64,000 nucleotides of DNA from Gigaspora rosea (GCA_003550325.1 QKWP01000108.1:104192-168191), one strand, 5' to 3'. Counted from the first letter of the stretch, positions 22,978 to 34,720 are shown. Notes: generated by a model from the sequence alone, not told the origin. A program made the numbers and translations.

Positions 22978-24867
22978 ATGAATAATTTTGAACAACATTT
23001 TCGAAATATCCGAAACCATGACCTTTATCATTATTTCTTTGGGAAGACTCCACAGACCATTAACTATCTTGTTAAACATTATCTTGACGAGTCATGTATA
23101 GTTTGTTTTTCTCCTGTAAAAGACCTTTCTCCACAGTTTCGAAACTTTTGGACTTGGTATAGTGCTTCTTTTACCGCCCTCCAGTACTCCCAATACGCTG
23201 TATGTCGATTTGAAAAACTTGTTGAACTTGGACTTGAGAATATTCCTGATAGATTACTCCTTCGGTTCATTTTTGTTTTCGATACGTTGGAGCCAAAGAT
23301 TTCCCTACCCTTGTAACTAGGTTCTTAACTATATATCAAGAGACCCATAGATTTAATCAAGATATCCTTAATAATCCTGATATTCCCGAAGAAGACACAG
23401 AAGAAATCGAATCTGCTGATATGGATCACGACAATTTCAATGAAGATCTTGATAATTTTTTGGCTGACAATGATGACAATGAGAACATTAAAGTCCCTTA
23501 ACCCCAAGTTCCTATCGCTATTGTTAATCCTATTGCTGATGGTCTACCTGACCCTATGACCCTTCTTGCATAGCAAATCAGAAATCTCTTTATTCAGTTG
23601 CAAGCTGCCCCAGTACCTCAAATTAATATACCCACCATTAATATTCCTGCGCAGCATCGTGAGTTGAACTTGGTTCACTATCCTGAATTTTCAGCCGGTG
23701 AACAGGATCTGATTTCATGGTTGGAAGATGCGGAGAAAGCTTTTGAAGCCAACCAGGTGCAGGACGCCAGAAAAATTCTGGTGATTGTACCTAAGCTTAA
23801 GGGTGCTGCCGCCACTTGGTGGGTCACTAATCAGGCTCAGCTGGCCCCTATTGATCGATGGAATGACCTCTCAACCTTGATATAAGTTTTCAACTATCTT
23901 TCATAGCCTACTTCAGAACACCGGCCCTTGAGAGTAAATGGTTCACTCAACTCACCCAGAGGAAACAAGGGATGAGTGAAGATGTCGATTCTTATCACGT
24001 GGCTGTTGAAGAATTGCTCCACCGTGTTGAAGCTGGTGGACATCGATATCCTGATAGTGCAAAAGCCCAAATGTTTATTAATGGACTTCATCCTGAACTT
24101 TCTACTTCAGTAGCCCATTTTTACCTAACTCTCTAACTGCTGCATATGAACGTGCTAAAGCGTTCAAAAATTCTTTTAAACAAAACCCTAATTATTATAA
24201 TCCTTATTTACCTGCTTCCACTTGTGTACCACAGCAACCAGTTCTTGTAACCTCCTCTTCGACAACTGCTCCTCTAGTCCAAGCTCCAACTAAAACCGAA
24301 GAAGCTATTGTTAAGCTTGGAGAAGCCTTTACAGCCATGGCAGCCCAACTTAATGAAAATAAAGAAGCGCCCCGCCGAAATTGGAATTCACAGCCCCGAT
24401 ATCCCTGTTATCGATGTGGACAGACCGGACATTACGTACGAAACTGTCCTCAGCTCGCCCCAACTAATAATTCTGGAGCTGTGGCTACTGGTAGCAATGC
24501 GATTCCTGTGAACCAGAACAATCAGCGTCGACCCAACCCTCCAGCCCCTGTCAATAATGGTGGAAACGGTCATGATAGTACTGTGCCAAATAATGCTCAC
24601 ACTTTTTTGAACCTTCATGCAGATGACCGGATGTTCATGGTAGGAGAAGAAAATGAACGGCCCAGCCAATTTACCCAGCTCAAGAGACGACGGACTGCAG
24701 AAGGTTCGGTTCAAGAAGGTCAAAGAGAAGAAACTGCGCACCCAACCGAGACAGTGATGAACCCTCCATCCCAGACCAAGACCAATCGGGCTCTGATTGT
24801 CCGAAAAAAGAAGATGCTAGATGATCCTCCGCAAATATTGGCCCTTGTACCCCATACTCCATTGTAG
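22978..24867 (+). pseudogene. gag: Gag polyprotein (capsid and zinc knuckle), broken
   Basis: A first frame from 22978 (LYHYFFGKTPQTINYLVKH) shifts near 23290 into an acidic stretch (PEEDTEEIESADMDHD). The retrotransposon-Gag capsid core follows at 23650-23880 (SWLEDAEKAFEANQ, GAAATWW) and continues after a stop at about 23882 in another frame (WFTQLTQRKQGMSEDVDSYH, INGLHPELS). The nucleocapsid zinc knuckle CYRCGQTGHYVRNC (CX2CX4HX4C) is intact at 24406-24447. In-frame stops at about 23500, 23572 and 23882 replace probable Gln codons. The product would package element RNA, but this copy cannot make it. Confidence 0.85.
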
Positions 24868-25200
24868 CCGTATCCGAGACAAAACGGCCAATACCACTTT
24901 CGGACAATTACTCCGGTCGGTTGCTGCGATGTGCACACAATTGGTTCAAGAGCTCCGGAAGAAGGTTACCACCAAGAGGAAGTCTCGGACTTTTGTCAAT
25001 CTACAACCAACCCCTAACTCTACAGCCTTGTACTGTGATGCAGTTGTTTATAACAAAATTATTCCACTCATAGTAGATAGTGGTTCTTCCGGAAGTGTTG
25101 TCTCTTCTCATTTATTAAGTGAACTAGGTGTTAAAGTCGAAAGGCCTTCTACTGTCAATATGTTTAATGTTCATAGTTAAAGCAAACGTGCTATTGGAGA
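24868..25200 (+). pseudogene. Retropepsin-type aspartic protease region
   Basis: The frame containing IIPLIVDSGSSGSVVSSHLL carries the catalytic DSG at 25076-25084, a known variant of DTG in Ty3/Gypsy proteases. It ends at a TAA near 25178 that sits at a probable Gln codon and is followed in frame by more protein-like sequence (SKRAIGEISNFPFF). Confidence 0.75.
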
Positions 25201-26099
25201 AATTTCTAATTTTCCATTTTTTGTGAAGGAAGTAAGGATTCCAATTGATGATGTGTTACAGACGCTTTGTCATATAAAGCCATAGTTGGAAACGACTGGT
25301 TATCCAAAGTCCAGGCAAAAATAGATTATAATGCTTCAGAAATGGCTCTACATTGGGAAAATGAAGAAATTATAGTTCCGGTAGAATTTCGCTGAATACA
25401 GCATAACCCCATACAAGATAACCATAACCCAAAAACTGGAAATGAAAAGGAGGAAGAGGACAGAGATGAATTCGAAATAGAAAAAGAAGAGGAAGTTGAG
25501 GATGAGTACGAAGAAGAAGAGTTAGAACAACGGCTGTATGGATTTTCAGAAGAATAAGACATTTCATACATTTATAACCCTTCGGATTTTACTTTAAATT
25601 CTGATGAACAGCTTCCTCCTGTTGACCCTAATGATACTCCTATCGGCCCTCCTGAACTTCACCCGATTATTATGATGATTCGGACAAAGAAGATACTGTT
25701 TAATATACAATGTTGCACCTGAAGGACGGGGTGTTCACAAAGCTTGGTGGGAAATGAACAGTGACGATGACTATCAGAATAACAATGATGAGTACATTTC
25801 CGAGTATAAGGAAGAAAGTTTCAAGGAAGGCCAAAAGTTTTTCTTTAATGAACATTTCGAGTCAACTCCCGAAATAGATATTAGACCAATTGAAGAAGAA
25901 GCTCGAGATGATATGCAAGTGCTTATTCTTGAACATAGAGACCTTTTTGCTTGGACTCCGCAGGATTTAGGAAGAACTAGTTTGGTCACACATAAAATCT
26001 TTACTGCTGAAGCCCCTTCGGTTAAACAAAAGGCATATCAGACCTCACCGATGGAAAAAGATTTTTTGAAAAATGAAATTGCCGATATGCTGGTGGGCA
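25201..26099 (+). pseudogene. Protease-to-RT linker, acidic
   Basis: Glu-rich low-complexity coding sequence (EKEEDRDEFEIEKEEEVEDE around 25440-25510) and a frame at 25754-26110 leading into the RT (VLILEHRDLFAWTPQDL, KQKAYQTSPMEKDFL). Stops are present at about 25394, 25556 and 26108. Confidence 0.7.
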
Positions 26100-26720
26100 A
26101 TATTATCTGACCTTCATCCAGCACTTGGTCTTCCCCCATGGTATTGGTTAAACAAAAGGATAAAATTCGATTTTGTATCGACTATAGGAAGCTTAACACG
26201 GTAACCAAAAAGGATAATTATCCCTTGCCGATTATTAATGACCTTCTCGATACCCTCAAAAATTCATCCTAGTACACATTCCTGGACTTAGCCAGTGGAT
26301 ACTGGCAGATAGAGATGGATTCTAAGGACCGAGAAAAGACAGCCTTCATCTGTCACTTGGGGAACTTTTGAGTTTAAAGTTATGCCTTTCGGCTTGACGA
26401 ATGCTCCGGCCACATTCCAACGTTTAATGGATCAAATTTTTTAAGGTATCAATGGGAAATTTGTCGTTATATATCTTGATGATATTAATATGTTTCATCA
26501 AGTCTTGATGAGCACCTTCAGTACTTAAAGGAAGTTTTTAAACGTCTCAATGAAGCTGGTTTAAAATTAAATCCCTGTAAGTGTCACTTTGCAAAAAGGG
26601 AACTTAAGTTTCTCGGGTATATCGTTAGTGCCCAAGGAATTTCGACTGACCCTAAGAAAGTTGAGATGGTCCGAAATTTCTCGCCTCTACGACCCTCTGG
26701 CAACTCCGTAGATTTTTGGG
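26100..26720 (+). pseudogene. Reverse transcriptase domain
   Basis: Recognisable RT blocks in order: PMVLVKQKDKIRFCIDYRKL (26138 on), [46 protein letters not shown] after a frameshift near 26360, and FVVIYLDDINMF with catalytic YLDD at 26472-26483. The frame shifts again near 26500. TAG at 26270-26272 and TAA near 26442 interrupt it. Confidence 0.9.
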
Positions 26721-27300
26721 TTTAGCTTCCTACTACCGTAAATTTATCGAGGATTTCTCAAAACTTGATGCCCCTCTTAACCTTCTTCTGAAGAAAGGAG
26801 AAAATTATATTTGGACCCCATTACAACAAGAAGCATTTCAATAATTAAAAGAAAAAATAAAATCAGATCCTGTACTTGCTTATCCAAATTTCGATTAAGA
26901 ATTTTTGTTGTTTACCGATGCTTCGGGAATTGCTCTCAGTGCTATTCTCTCCTAAAAGGATGATCAAGGTAGAGAGAGAGTTATCTCGTATGCCAGTCGA
27001 ACCTTAACATCAGCAAAAAAGAACTATTTGGTCACGGAACAAGAAAGTTTAGCCGTTGTATGGGCAGTAACTTATTTCCGTCAGTACCTCTATGGTACCC
27101 GATTCACCTTGATTACTGACTATTCGGCCCTCAAATTTTTGATTAATCGAAAACTTCCTCGAGGACATGTGGCACATAGGATTTTATCTTTACAAGAATT
27201 TGACTTTACAATTAAACACTGAGCCAGTAGACAAAACACCAACGCCGATTCCTTATCTCGAATTTCTGAACCATCCGATATTCATTCCAACTCGTTTTTC
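26721..27300 (+). pseudogene. RT thumb and RNase H domain
   Basis: It contains FLGLASYYRKFIEDFSKLDA, LLFTDASGIALSAIL (first catalytic Asp at 26917-26919), NYLVTEQESLAVVWAV (catalytic Glu), LITDYSALKFL and NTNADSLSRIS, the usual end of Ty3/Gypsy RNase H. TAA stops near 26843, 26896 and 26954 and TGA at 27220-27222 fall at probable Gln or Arg codons. Confidence 0.9.
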
Positions 27301-27559
27301 TGACTATCTGTTACCAACCCCCTTTTTCATTATTGACTATTAGTATTTCTTCTTTTATTTTTCAATTTTTTTCATTTTTCATTTTTTGTTATATTTTATT
27401 GTCTCGCCGAAACAACACCACAATGGATCCCGAAGTCTACAAAATATTTTTTAATTACCTTACTAACCCAACTACTGTGGGACCTCAAAAACAAAAGTGT
27501 TTAATTAACTAAACAAGACATTATATCGTTACTAACAATCTACTGCTTAAAAGATCGCG

Positions 27560-28725
27560 ACAACCCCCACACCGACTTCTTCGAGTACTGTTACCTTATG
27601 AAGTTCCTGCTATTCTTTTTAGTATGCACTCGGACCCTTTGTCTGGACATTTTAATTTTTATTCTACTCTCTAGCGAATTTATCAAAGATTCTTTTGGCT
27701 GCAGCTGGGAGAAGATATTAAAGAGTATGTAAAGTCCTGTGATGCTTGCCAACGATGAGGAAAACCCCGAACACGTGAACCTCTTTACCCAATCAAGATT
27801 GGTCAACCCTTCGACTGTATAGAGATTGACATTGTTGGACCCTTAGTTCCCACCAAATCTGGAAAGAAATACATCGTTGTTGCCACTGAATATCTCACCA
27901 AATGGCTAGAAGCACATGCCCTATCGGAAGCTACCGCCTCAGCTGTTGCTACTTTTTTAATTGAAAGATATTATTTGCCGGCATGGCAGCCCCAAGGAAC
28001 TCTTGTCAGACCAAGGAAACCATTTTGCTAACAAATTGGTCGATCATATCTGTGACCAACTTCAATTCTAGCATAGGTATTCAACTGCATATCACCCCAG
28101 ACTAATGGCTTGGTCGAGCGATTCAATCGGACCCTTTGTGAAGTCTTGTCCAAGTGTACCATCCAATTTCATTTTGATTGGGATCAATTTATTGCTCCTG
28201 CTTTATTCACCTATCGGACCACCCGACACGCCGTGACAGATTAAAAACCTTTCTATTTGCTATACAGGAGAGACACTATTCTCCCCAGAGAAGTTGCTAA
28301 CTCAAGACTACTACCTCCTTCGAACGAAAATGACTTGAGTCCAACATTCTTAGAAGAGTTGCCATATTATTAGGAGATATACCGGAAATTCAAAGAAAAG
28401 CACAGGAAAGAACTGAAAAGGCCCAATTACGCCAAAAGAAGTGCCATGATCAAAAATATACTATTGAAAGTTATACCATAGGAGATCAAGTCCTTCGTTA
28501 TAAATCGTTTCTAGAAGGGACCCATAAGGATAAACTAAAAGAAAAATGGGAGGGACCATTTTACATCCATGATACTCTTGGTAATGGTGTTTATAAACTC
28601 AGGACCATGGACGATAAGGTGCTAAAACAGAAGTACCATGGTAATCGTTTGAAATTATATCATCCACAAACGAACCAGACTAATAGTAGTCTGGACCTTT
28701 ACATCTCGCGGGAGCTCGATAATTA
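27560..28725 (+). pseudogene. Integrase (zinc finger, DDE core, C-terminal domain)
   Basis: The HHCC finger is visible (HSDPLSGHF to CDACQ, 27625-27752). Core residues are D in IEIDIVGP (about 27820), D in LLSDQGNHF (about 28003, after a frameshift) and E in NGLVERFNRTL (about 28110). The C-terminal part reads DQVLRYKSFLEGTHKDKL and EKWEGPFYIHDTLGNGVYKL, typical of Ty3/Gypsy integrase tails. It ends in ELDN followed by TAA at about 28723, just before the PPT. Stops near 27673, 27757, 28068 and 28240 and two or more frameshifts inactivate it. Confidence 0.9.
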
Positions 28726-28737
28726 AGCAGGGGAGTT
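28723..28737 (+). other. Polypurine tract
   Basis: AAGCAGGGGAGTT lies directly before the 3' LTR, in the expected place for plus-strand priming. Confidence 0.7.
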
Positions 28738-29909
28738 TGTTACGCTTAAAAAATTAAAATTTTTCTTTTCCGATAGCCCTATCAGTATCCCGTGATCAAA
28801 TTATATCGATCACTCTGAACTCTTGAACCGTAAACCCTGATCATTGATTTGATCGATGACCGATTGACATACGAATATTCTTTTCTATTTTTTTATTTGT
28901 TAATATATACATATCTTGTTTATTTCTTATTTTGTTATACGTATACATATTATTTCTTATTACTTTATTGGGATATCATACTAAGAATTAGATCGAAGTC
29001 TATAATAGATACGATAATCGATCGGAAGATAGATCGACTGTCATCATCCAGCCTCCGATTACACTAACGCACTTGAATAAGAAGTCTTCCGTACGTGTCT
29101 CATGGCGACACTTGATTATTTAGCCTATCTCGAATGACCCGAGGCATTCAAATATTTTCAGGAATCTGCTGATATGTTTCAAAATTTTATCTTTGCGGTT
29201 GGAACTTTTAAATAAGGCAAAGGTGTGGTTGAAACTAATGTGATTAATGAAGGGATTGGTGTTGAAAAGAATCGAATGATTCTAAGAATAAGTTGATAGC
29301 AGATAAAAGTTTTCTTGAATAGACTACTGTAATTAATTTATGTATCTAGAAACATGTATTTAAAGGCTCGAATTCTGCCTTCAAAAAACTTCAGACTTCG
29401 ATCTGATTCTTTGTTTAATAATAAACCTTGACCCTATATAAGTTAGTAGGCATTTCAAAGCTGAAGGCAACTTATATACACTTTTATTATCGAATTCTCA
29501 TCTCTGCTGTTAACGTTACGCTGCTGTATTGTTTAATTGTTTTATTAGTTATTTTATTTATTGTTTGATTATTTTTACACCTGCTGCTAATACACATATC
29601 GACATACCGATATTTGTTTATTTTATTGATCATACATTTAAGACTATAGATAGATTTATTTCACTGCTGTATTGTTTAATTGTTTCTGCCAATTAACGAT
29701 TAATATCGTTAGATAACCCCTTTGTTTAATTATATACCGATTCATCCCTTTTTAACCCCTTACACACGATTCAACTCCTTTTACGCCAAAGTACTATAAC
29801 TTCTTCATAATTCTCTCTCTGGACTTCTCTGCTGATTAACTCGTAATTATCGTTTACTATCCCGATAACTCTACCGGCGGGTCTGATATCTCCCAACTGG
29901 ATAGTAACA
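28738..29909 (+). repeat. 3' LTR
   Basis: TGTTACGC...GATAGTAACA, 1172 bp, the partner of 21747-22916. It keeps more CG dinucleotides in several places where the 5' LTR has TG or CA (for example TCGATC against TTGATC near the start). Confidence 0.92.
29141..29272 (+). other. Sel1-repeat-like segment inside the 3' LTR
   Basis: Counterpart of 22150-22281: EAFKYFQESADM, IFAVGTFK, a TAA, GKGVVETNVINEGIGVEKN. AVGT and KNR are preserved here, giving the better match to the host Sel1 pattern. Confidence 0.5.
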
Positions 29910-29933
29910 CCATTAAGACCTCTACAAGGAACA

Positions 29934-31291
29934 TAGTACAAAGTACGAAGTGTATAGTTTACTGAAGAGTTAAATGGTGAAACTTGTGACTTTAGATTTC
30001 TATATTAGTTCATGTGTCTATGTTGATGTGCATATGTACTATACGTACGTAAGTAATTCAGTTATATTTCTATAGTGCGATGGGTTTGATTTTTTAACCT
30101 GTTATTGATTAAACACAAAAAAGTAAATAATACAACAATATAACCTCTGTTAGTATTATTAATAGTTCTCTTATGTGCTGTACGGGAGTGTGATTCTCAG
30201 TATCTGTTTGAAAAAATATTGTGCGTGACCAACACTTTTGAGAGGCACCTAGAATTAATGTTCAAAGAAACTAGTAGGTTGATCCATTTTGGACCTTGCC
30301 GAGTGTACTGTGTCTTTGATTAGTTCTTTTCAGCTATATAGTGTAATATGAATAACAAACTACATATCAAGCCCTTGAGTCCGGTGATACTATCATAATG
30401 TTTCTGCGCTCAATATCACAATATTAATTTATTCTACTCCTGCTTTATGATCATCATTTTTCCTTATATTATTATTAAATTGATCATACCTTCGATCTTA
30501 TTACTAACTATAGTTATCCCGTTTTCCTATAGATATATACCAGGAATGTAGGACAATGTACTTTACGTAAAGTATACCTGGAACAGAGTATGAAATACGA
30601 GAGTATGGTTTACCGGCAAGTTAAGTAAACTTTACAATTCTAGGCTTCTGGTTTGGATGATCATTTTTTGATTTTGTATGCATGCATGCTGATGTTTCAT
30701 GCTTTTGAATTGTAGTAGGAATCATTATTTAAAAAATTCTATAATATTATCTTATGTGTTTACAATATTGATTTTCTTTATATGTACATTGACTTGACTA
30801 TTTATCATCATGCTTTCTTGACTTATTGTGTTTATGTGTTAATATTATGCTTGTTTACTCAGGATTCTGTTTGGATTATCGATTTATGTATTGAGTCACT
30901 TAAGATTTTGTTTATATTGTTTGCCAACTATATAAAATTGTACAGATTTACATAATCATTTTCAACATTTACAATTGTTGCATATTCGATTATTATTTTT
31001 TTGCAAATATCAGGTATCTACATCGTCATTGTCCCTTAAATATATTATTATTGTTCGCGCATTACATGACCTTAAAATTAATACCTTATTAATGCCCTCC
31101 CTACATTGTTTTTCATAAACTGACTCTTAAATTGATCGCGTAATTAATCAGATCTCAGATTTTTCATATGAAAGAACAATTGCTTTACTAATTATGAAAT
31201 TGCATATATTAAATTTTATGAAATTTATAATGTGAATTTGACACTGAACATATGCACTTTATCTCAATTGCGAATCGAAATTTGACTACCG
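29934..31291. other. Non-coding interval
   Basis: AT-rich. A segment around 30585-30650 (GAGTATGGTTTACCGGCAAG) resembles one at 20060-20120 left of the hAT-like element. A perfect 14-bp palindrome, ACTTTACGTAAAGT, lies at about 30560. Confidence 0.5.
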
Positions 31292-31676
31292 TAAATGGGC
31301 TGTGGTCTAGGAAAACCCGTCTTTGAAGAGGGTTTCCATTTTGAGAAAATGGTGATTATTTGTTGTGAAACCTAAATTTTACCTCTTGATTTTTTAAATA
31401 TCAATTACTGAATAAACAATGTTATGTAATTATGAAACACTGATTGACCAATCTAATTTAATTGTATCATCAATCTTTGGTTGTAAATCTATTTTTAGAA
31501 CATGATCGTTAAAAATTGGTTTAACATTCAAGTTAAAAATCACGATAATTTATTATATCAACATAGGGTAAATGTAAAATACATATGGATAGAAACCAGT
31601 GCTTTAATTTGAATCAAAGTCTCAAAATAGTTGAAAAAGAGTCAAAGGCGGGTTTTCCTAGTTCACAACCCAAATA
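31292..31676. mobile_element. 385-bp MITE with TIRs of about 35 bp
   Basis: Left TAAATGGGCTGTGGTCTAGG then AAAACCCG; right, reverse-complemented, TATTTGGGTTGTGAACTAGG then AAAACCCG. The interior is AT-rich and without a gene. Confidence 0.7.
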
Positions 31677-33006
31677 GCCATCTAGAATATTTGGAAAGTT
31701 GTAATAATTAGATCATGTATATATTATTAGAATCTAATAGGCGTTTAGGAAAAATTATGTTAGATAATTCTATCTATATACAACATCTAGCATCACAGTG
31801 TACTAATTTCACCACTCCTGGTTTCGTGCAACTATGTTGTGCAGCTACTTATTAATAATATACAAACATAATAGTAAATTTCAATAGTAGAAATTTACTA
31901 TTTGAAATGCACTATATTTGTTAATCATTTGATAAGCAACGCCCACAATTTGCCTAGCTATAAAAAAAGATTTTCATCTAGTTAGTAAAATACTTCCAAT
32001 TCCAAGATCCTATAAACTTTTACACTTTATAATTCTATTCAAACTTGGTTTTAATTAATTAAATATTATCAATTAGTAGCAAGTAGTTTTGTTAAATATG
32101 GTTGATTTAATATTAGCTAATAAAGGCAACTTTTTTTTTAAAAAAAATTGATTTAATTAATAAAATTCAGGAGTGGATATCAAAAAAACTTTATAGTCCC
32201 AGATTTATACTCATATTTGTAAAGCTTGATATAGCAAGCAAGACTAATTTTTAAATACCTGCTTGGTCAAGTTAATAAATTTAGTTGATCTTATAATATT
32301 TAATTATAATAGTTGAGTAGCAGCAAAGCTGCTACATAATCATGTACATGTTCTATATATAGAATAGTATAGCAGCAATTATTAAGAATATTCAATTTTG
32401 GCATGCACATTTTATCTTAGTAACTGCATTATATAATTTGTTTATAATTACATTATAAATTTTTGTGTGTTATCTTATTTTCCTGTTTATTTTGTATAGA
32501 TTGACAAAGCAATTTTTTGCAATACCAAAAAAGGAAGAATTCTCATCTACTATTTTTTATTGTACAGTTAGCTCTTTCAGAATTGGTATGCATAGTAGAC
32601 AGGTTTAGTATTGGTTTGAGAGATAATTGGATTTAAAAATATCATATAAAATGCAAATATGCATTGACCAATCAAATTGCAAAATTGAACAATTTCTAGG
32701 GCCTAATCAGAGCAAAAAACAGAAATACTTGTGATCTCAAAGACCTAGGAACTGTTTAATCATGTAATTGTGAATGAAAAATTCCTAAGATCAATATTCT
32801 GATCACGTGAACATTGTAAAAAAAACCCATCCATATCAATTTATGCAATTTGATTGGATACATGTCAGGTGACTTATACAAAATCAGAAATTTATGCATA
32901 AAAGGCTATCAGATATCAAAAGTGCAGATTATCAGTTATTATTTATAGTAGATTGATTTTTAACAGATTTTGGCAAGTTATTAGTTTTGTCAGGATTAGT
33001 TCTGAG
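31677..33006. other. Non-coding interval
   Basis: AT-rich with a small hairpin near 31871-31905 (ATAGTAAATTTC and complement). No gene is supported. Confidence 0.5.
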
Positions 33007-33315
33007 CAGTGTTGGCAAAATATAGACATGGACAATATGGACCATTGGACATGGACATTTATGAACTATGTCCATATTGTCTATATTATTTTATTGAACA
33101 TAAGACACTTAGTTCAAATAAAACGAATAGGCTACAGCTCTGAATATTCTGAATATAAAACAAAATTGAGGCTAAAGTTTGGTGAAAATCTAGAATATTC
33201 TGAAAATTTCAATATAGAAAAGATATTGCATGGACACAATTTGGATTAGTCCATATTCATATTTGTTCATGTTCAAATAAAATTTTTATTGGACATAGTT
33301 CAAATGCCAATACTA
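33007..33315. mobile_element. 309-bp hAT-like MITE, GGACAT type
   Basis: CAGTGTTGGCA at the left and TAGTATTGGCA (reverse complement) at the right, flanked by a perfect 8-bp duplication GTTCTGAG (32999-33006 and 33316-33323). The interior has GGACAT/ATGTCC motifs in both orientations. The open frame inside is not coding. Confidence 0.85.
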
Positions 33316-33842
33316 GTTCTGAGAGGGCTAACTATATATTCTATTGCTATTGCAATTGTCATATGATATTGCTTATACTACTGCTATTTTACAAATTATA
33401 TAAAAATTCAAATATATTGCATTAGGATGAATACAACCACATGTGTTTTAACCAAAAGAGAAGTAAAAAAGGTTTTCTTTAGCACTTCAAAGGTGCCCCT
33501 TCTTATATTTATTTAGTTACCTTTTGAAATATTTAAAATATTTATTTTTTTTGCATTAAATTTTTTACTAGATTGATGAAATAATAATCTCTGATCACCA
33601 AAAACATAACAAAAAAAATGGTAATAAAAATTGACAATTACTTTCAAGTCTATCTTATAGCTTATAAAATAAATATTGCACAACAATAAATTAGCAGAAT
33701 AAAAAATTACTAAGCAGAATATGCTATAGTTATTAATTCTCATTAAGCATATAATGGCTATTATGTGAAATTGAATTTGTATAAGTTAATTACTTGCTTA
33801 ATTTAGGAATCATAATGTAATTCTTAACAATATCTCATTGCA

Positions 33843-33975
33843 GCTGCTCAATATATTAGTATTGAGGCATCTTTTTCTTAAATCTATTCACCTGATTGAA
33901 CATGTGACAGGCACAGGCCTGGTTACAGTTACATGTTGGCCATTCATCAATCAGTATGTAGTAATTATACAATTA
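33843..33975 (-). mobile_element. tRNA-derived SINE-like copy, partial
   Basis: On the minus strand an A-box-like TGGCCAACATG is followed about 35 bp later by a B-box-like GTTCAATCAGG, then a body (ATGCCTCAATACTAATATAT) also found at 44395-44520. These pol III-like boxes suggest a SINE. The match is diverged. Confidence 0.45.
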
Positions 33976-33987
33976 GTAATGTAAGTA

Positions 33988-34239
33988 TATGGGAGAGTGT
34001 CAGTAGAAACCAGGCAAATTGTTTTTAGTAAGTTTTTTTAAAACTTTAAATTAAAATATCTCAACAACTATTAAACCAAACTTGATAATTTTTTTATTTT
34101 AATTCTATAACTAAATAGAATTAAAATAAAAAAATTTTTATCATGTTTGGTTTAATAGTTGTTGAGATATTTTAATTTAAAGTCTAAAAAAAATTTACTT
34201 ATAAACGATTTGCCTGGTTTCTACTGACACCTCCCCATA
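33988..34239. mobile_element. 252-bp fold-back MITE
   Basis: The arms are almost fully complementary. The left begins TATGGGAGAGTGTCAGTAGA and the right (reverse complement) TATGGGGAGGTGTCAGTAGA, then both AACCAGGCAAAT and AATATCTCAACAACTATTAA. TA flanks both ends. Confidence 0.85.
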
Positions 34240-34374
34240 TAGTAATTAGTTATCTTTATTATAACTCAATTTTGAGATCATGTATTTTAATGTTTTTGAT
34301 TGGTTATAACTGAGAAATGTGATCTGAATGTGAAAAATCTAAAAATAATTATGATGATTATCACAGTTGAATAA

Positions 34375-34720
34375 TTAAAATATTTGAGTAATTATTGCAT
34401 CATTTTCTAATGCTCTTTTTAATATCATTAAATAACTCTCTAAAATTGTGAAATATGAATTTGCCAAATTTACTTTTGTTGCTTAATTACCAAATATTTA
34501 CAAACTAGTTTGGGTTAGAAAGTTAATCAAATATTTATGGTCATGTAATTATAATATTTGAGTAATTATAGACCATTTTTTAATACCTTTATTAATGCCC
34601 TTAAATAATTTTTTAAAATTGTAAAATGTGAATTTGCCAAATTTACTTTTGTTGATTGATTACCAAGTATTTACAACCTATTTTGGGCTATAAAGCCAAT
34701 CAAATGTTTCATGAATTTAA
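34375..34720 (+). repeat. 176-bp tandem duplication
   Basis: AATATTTGAGTAATTAT, AATTTGCCAAATTTACTTTT and ACCAA(A/G)TATTTACAA recur with a 176-bp period (from 34378 and 34554). A weaker relative of the flank occurs at 40850-40960. Confidence 0.75.

Larger units (their letters stand above)
21747..29909 (+). mobile_element. Ty3/Gypsy LTR retrotransposon, full length but inactivated
   Basis: Two LTRs (1170 and 1172 bp) bound a 5.8-kb interior with the order Gag capsid, zinc knuckle, protease, RT, RNase H, integrase, which defines the Ty3/Gypsy group. The LTRs start TGTTACGC and end GTAACA. The 4-bp repeat CCAT flanks the element (21743-21746 and 29910-29913). All domains are still legible but split by about 18 in-frame stops and several frameshifts. 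LTR differences are numerous and mostly transitions, so the insertion is not recent. It lies close to the right end of a hAT-like element. Confidence 0.92.
20279..29923. mobile_element. GGGTC-rich hAT-like element interrupted by the Gypsy element
   Basis: The left end AGGGGTCTTAGCTGGG (20281 on) is answered by the right end, reverse-complemented as AGAGGTCTTAATGGG once the retrotransposon at 21747-29909 and one copy of its duplicated CCAT are removed. The direct repeat ACAAGGAACA flanks both sides (20271-20280 and 29924-29933), compatible with an 8-bp hAT target duplication. Internal GGGTCAGACCC-type palindromes cluster at both ends (20288-20395 and 21545-21745). The interior also holds a perfect 21-bp inverted repeat (20973-20993 / 21029-21049), repeated AAGAGGTTT...TTTTAGAG motifs (20727-21150) and a minisatellite. 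No transposase is seen, so it is non-autonomous. Confidence 0.7.

Noticed and set aside
22917-28737. Stop codons at Gln positions as a possible alternative genetic code (TAA/TAG read as Gln)
   Set aside because: TGA also appears at Arg positions, the domains are additionally broken by frameshifts, and other frames in the window end normally. Mutation decay of the element explains all of it.
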